This document shows positions 63,158 through 64,000 of a stretch of 64,000 bases of DNA, piece by piece; position 1 is the stretch's first letter; the number at the start of each line of letters is the position of its first letter. A program made the position numbers and the translations under genes. Below the pieces are notes generated by a model. That model saw only the letters and a list, made by a program, of their open reading frames with translations, ran no database searches and was not told the DNA's origin. Location of the stretch: positions 248,986 through 312,985 of the forward strand of contig NZ_QGGH01000001.1 in assembly GCF_003148495.1 (NCBI RefSeq), in the 5' to 3' direction. Origin of the DNA: Mesorhizobium loti (lineage in GTDB: Bacteria > Pseudomonadota > Alphaproteobacteria > Rhizobiales > Rhizobiaceae).

Positions 63158-63709
63158 ATGATGGGCGTTGCCTGCGTCGTCGGTGTGCCGGCCGTGGCGG
63201 CGCAAACCAAGGGCGACAAGGTGGTCGCGGCGCCGTCCGCCGCCGATGCGCCGCAGCTGCCTGGAGGCGCGTCGGCACTGTCCGAAACCCATGGCGACTG
63301 GCCGGTCAATTGCCAGATATCGGGCACGACCAAGACCTGCAGCCTGTCGCATCAGCAATTCAACAAGCAAAGCAATCAGTGCCTGCTGGCGATCGAGCTG
63401 TCGAGCAAGACCGGCGACGATGCCACGGGAACGCTCGCGCTGCCGTTCGGCCTGGCGCTGGCCAAGGGGGTCAGCCTGACCATCGACGATCAGAAGCTGG
63501 ACGGCAGCCTGGCATTCAACACCTGCCAGGTCGTCGGCTGTCTGGTGCCGGTGGCGTTCGATGCGACCGTCACGCCGCTGCTGAAATCAGGCACCACCCT
63601 GAAGATCGACGCCTTCGCGGCCGACACCGGACAAGCGGTGAGCTTTTCCATTCCGCTCAATGGCTTCGCCGGCGCGCTTGCCCGGACCGCCGAGCTTTTG
63701 ACCAATTGA
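63158..63709 (+). CDS. Invasion-associated locus B (IalB) family protein, signal peptide interrupted
   Basis: 183 residues as it can now be translated. It fits the IalB family: a TKGD start, then GDWPVNCQISGTTKTCSLSH with paired cysteines, AIELSSKTGDD, and TCQVVGCLVPV. Family members are exported envelope proteins. An ATG at 63131 in the same frame reads MRKYAYL, then TAG, then AMMGVACVVGVPAVAAQ: the charged n-region of the signal peptide is split from its hydrophobic core. So it may be a broken gene, or it may start weakly at 63158. Confidence 0.65.
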   Translation: MMGVACVVGVPAVAAQTKGDKVVAAPSAADAPQLPGGASALSETHGDWPVNCQISGTTKTCSLSHQQFNKQSNQCLLAIELSSKTGDDATGTLALPFGLALAKGVSLTIDDQKLDGSLAFNTCQVVGCLVPVAFDATVTPLLKSGTTLKIDAFAADTGQAVSFSIPLNGFAGALARTAELLTN

Positions 63710-63819
63710 CCGCAGAGGTCATGCAGAGCTGCAGGACCTAAAGCATGCCGCCTGGATGCCGTCTCGCGGCGGGGCAGTGCGTCGCTGCAGCAGAACCTGG
63801 CGGCAGAACGTCTTTCAGC

Positions 63820-64000
63820 TCAAACGACGATCGTTTTAAGCCTTTCGGCGATCAGGGCGGCGAGTCGAGCCGCCACTTCGTCCTTGCTCATCTCGGGCCA
63901 TTCCTCGACGCCGGCCTTGGACACGATCCGCACCCGATTGCGATCGCCGCCCATCACGCCGGAAGGACCGACGCCGCTTCCCTGCGACACGTCGTTGGCA
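63820..64000 (-). CDS. coaBC: CoaBC C-terminus (phosphopantothenate-cysteine ligase / decarboxylase), partial
   Basis: Only the last 59 residues are in the window. They begin AND with a Ser/Gly-rich SQGSGVGPSGVMGGDRNRV loop (in part) and end RLKTIVV. This is typical of the CoaB ligase half, which couples cysteine to phosphopantothenate with CTP before the CoaC decarboxylase (N-terminal half, outside the window) acts, in coenzyme A synthesis. Confidence 0.8.
   Translation of the reverse strand, partial: ANDVSQGSGVGPSGVMGGDRNRVRIVSKAGVEEWPEMSKDEVAARLAALIAERLKTIVV

Noticed and set aside
62786..63370. Upstream extension of the Gln-rich protein on the minus strand
   Set aside because: The signal peptide begins at 62785; the extension has no such feature.
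1..64000. CRISPR array or tRNA/rRNA genes
   Set aside because: No regular repeat-spacer pattern and no RNA gene signature found by eye on either strand.

Overview
The window reads as a chromosomal segment of a Mesorhizobium-like alphaproteobacterium (Hyphomicrobiales). It is GC-rich and densely coded, and it carries several rhizobial hallmarks: the lptC-lptA-lptB-rpoN-hpf-ptsN block, ornithine-lipid acyltransferase OlsB, an IalB-type secreted protein, DUF1150, DUF2849, DUF934 and DUF2244 proteins, and short palindromic intergenic repeats with a shared core. The genus is inferred from gene content and not proven. No rRNA, tRNA or CRISPR array was recognised.

Layout. 1-2.7 kb: the end of an integrated mobile element, with overlapping small phage-type genes, an Xis-like protein, a tyrosine recombinase and a GIY-YIG/T5orf172 protein. 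2.9-10.4 kb: PBP1A, an SDR, a divergent quinone-oxidoreductase/AraC pair, a CPA2 antiporter with a TrkA domain, and a host-attachment-family protein. 10.8-15.8 kb: an assimilatory sulfate-reduction operon (cysG, DUF2849, cysI, cysH, DUF934). 15.8-25.3 kb: a frameshifted GMC oxidoreductase, a DJ-1/PfpI protein, a fatty acid desaturase, grpE, a TRIC channel, olsB with a candidate Pho box, and a hybrid histidine kinase.

25.5-33.5 kb: minus-strand housekeeping genes (acuI-like, lspA, two RNA methyltransferases; ornithine cyclodeaminase family, LapA-like, ihfB, sppA) around a plus-strand YafY-VOC-EVE cluster. 34.3-39.7 kb: LPS export and nitrogen regulation (lptCAB, rpoN, hpf, ptsN). 39.8-45.1 kb: DUF1150, a small heat-shock protein with a candidate RpoH promoter and ROSE-like leader, nucleoside hydrolase, LysE exporter, amidase and ribokinase.

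45.2-47.3 kb is the least ordinary stretch: four tightly overlapping secreted-protein genes (two fimbrial-subunit-like proteins, a half-length PapD-like chaperone and an unrecognised Lys-tailed protein) with no usher, preceded by an AT-rich leader. 47.3-55.4 kb: an Ada-like DNA repair protein, a methyltransferase, endonuclease III, an OmpA-family protein and a GGDEF/EAL protein. 55.7-61.9 kb: an apparently complete tricarboxylate-utilisation module, with an IclR regulator divergent from tctC-tctB-tctA, a CoA-transferase and a citryl-CoA-lyase-like enzyme. 61.9-64 kb: a NUDIX hydrolase, a Gln-rich secreted protein, an IalB gene with an amber codon in its signal-peptide region, and the 3' end of coaBC.

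Main points to check: the usher-less fimbrial-like cluster; the TTT/CoA/lyase module and its 8-bp inverted-repeat operator; the Pho box of olsB; the heat-shock leader of hsp20; the two apparent gene lesions (GMC oxidoreductase and IalB); and the repeat family found after genes at six sites.
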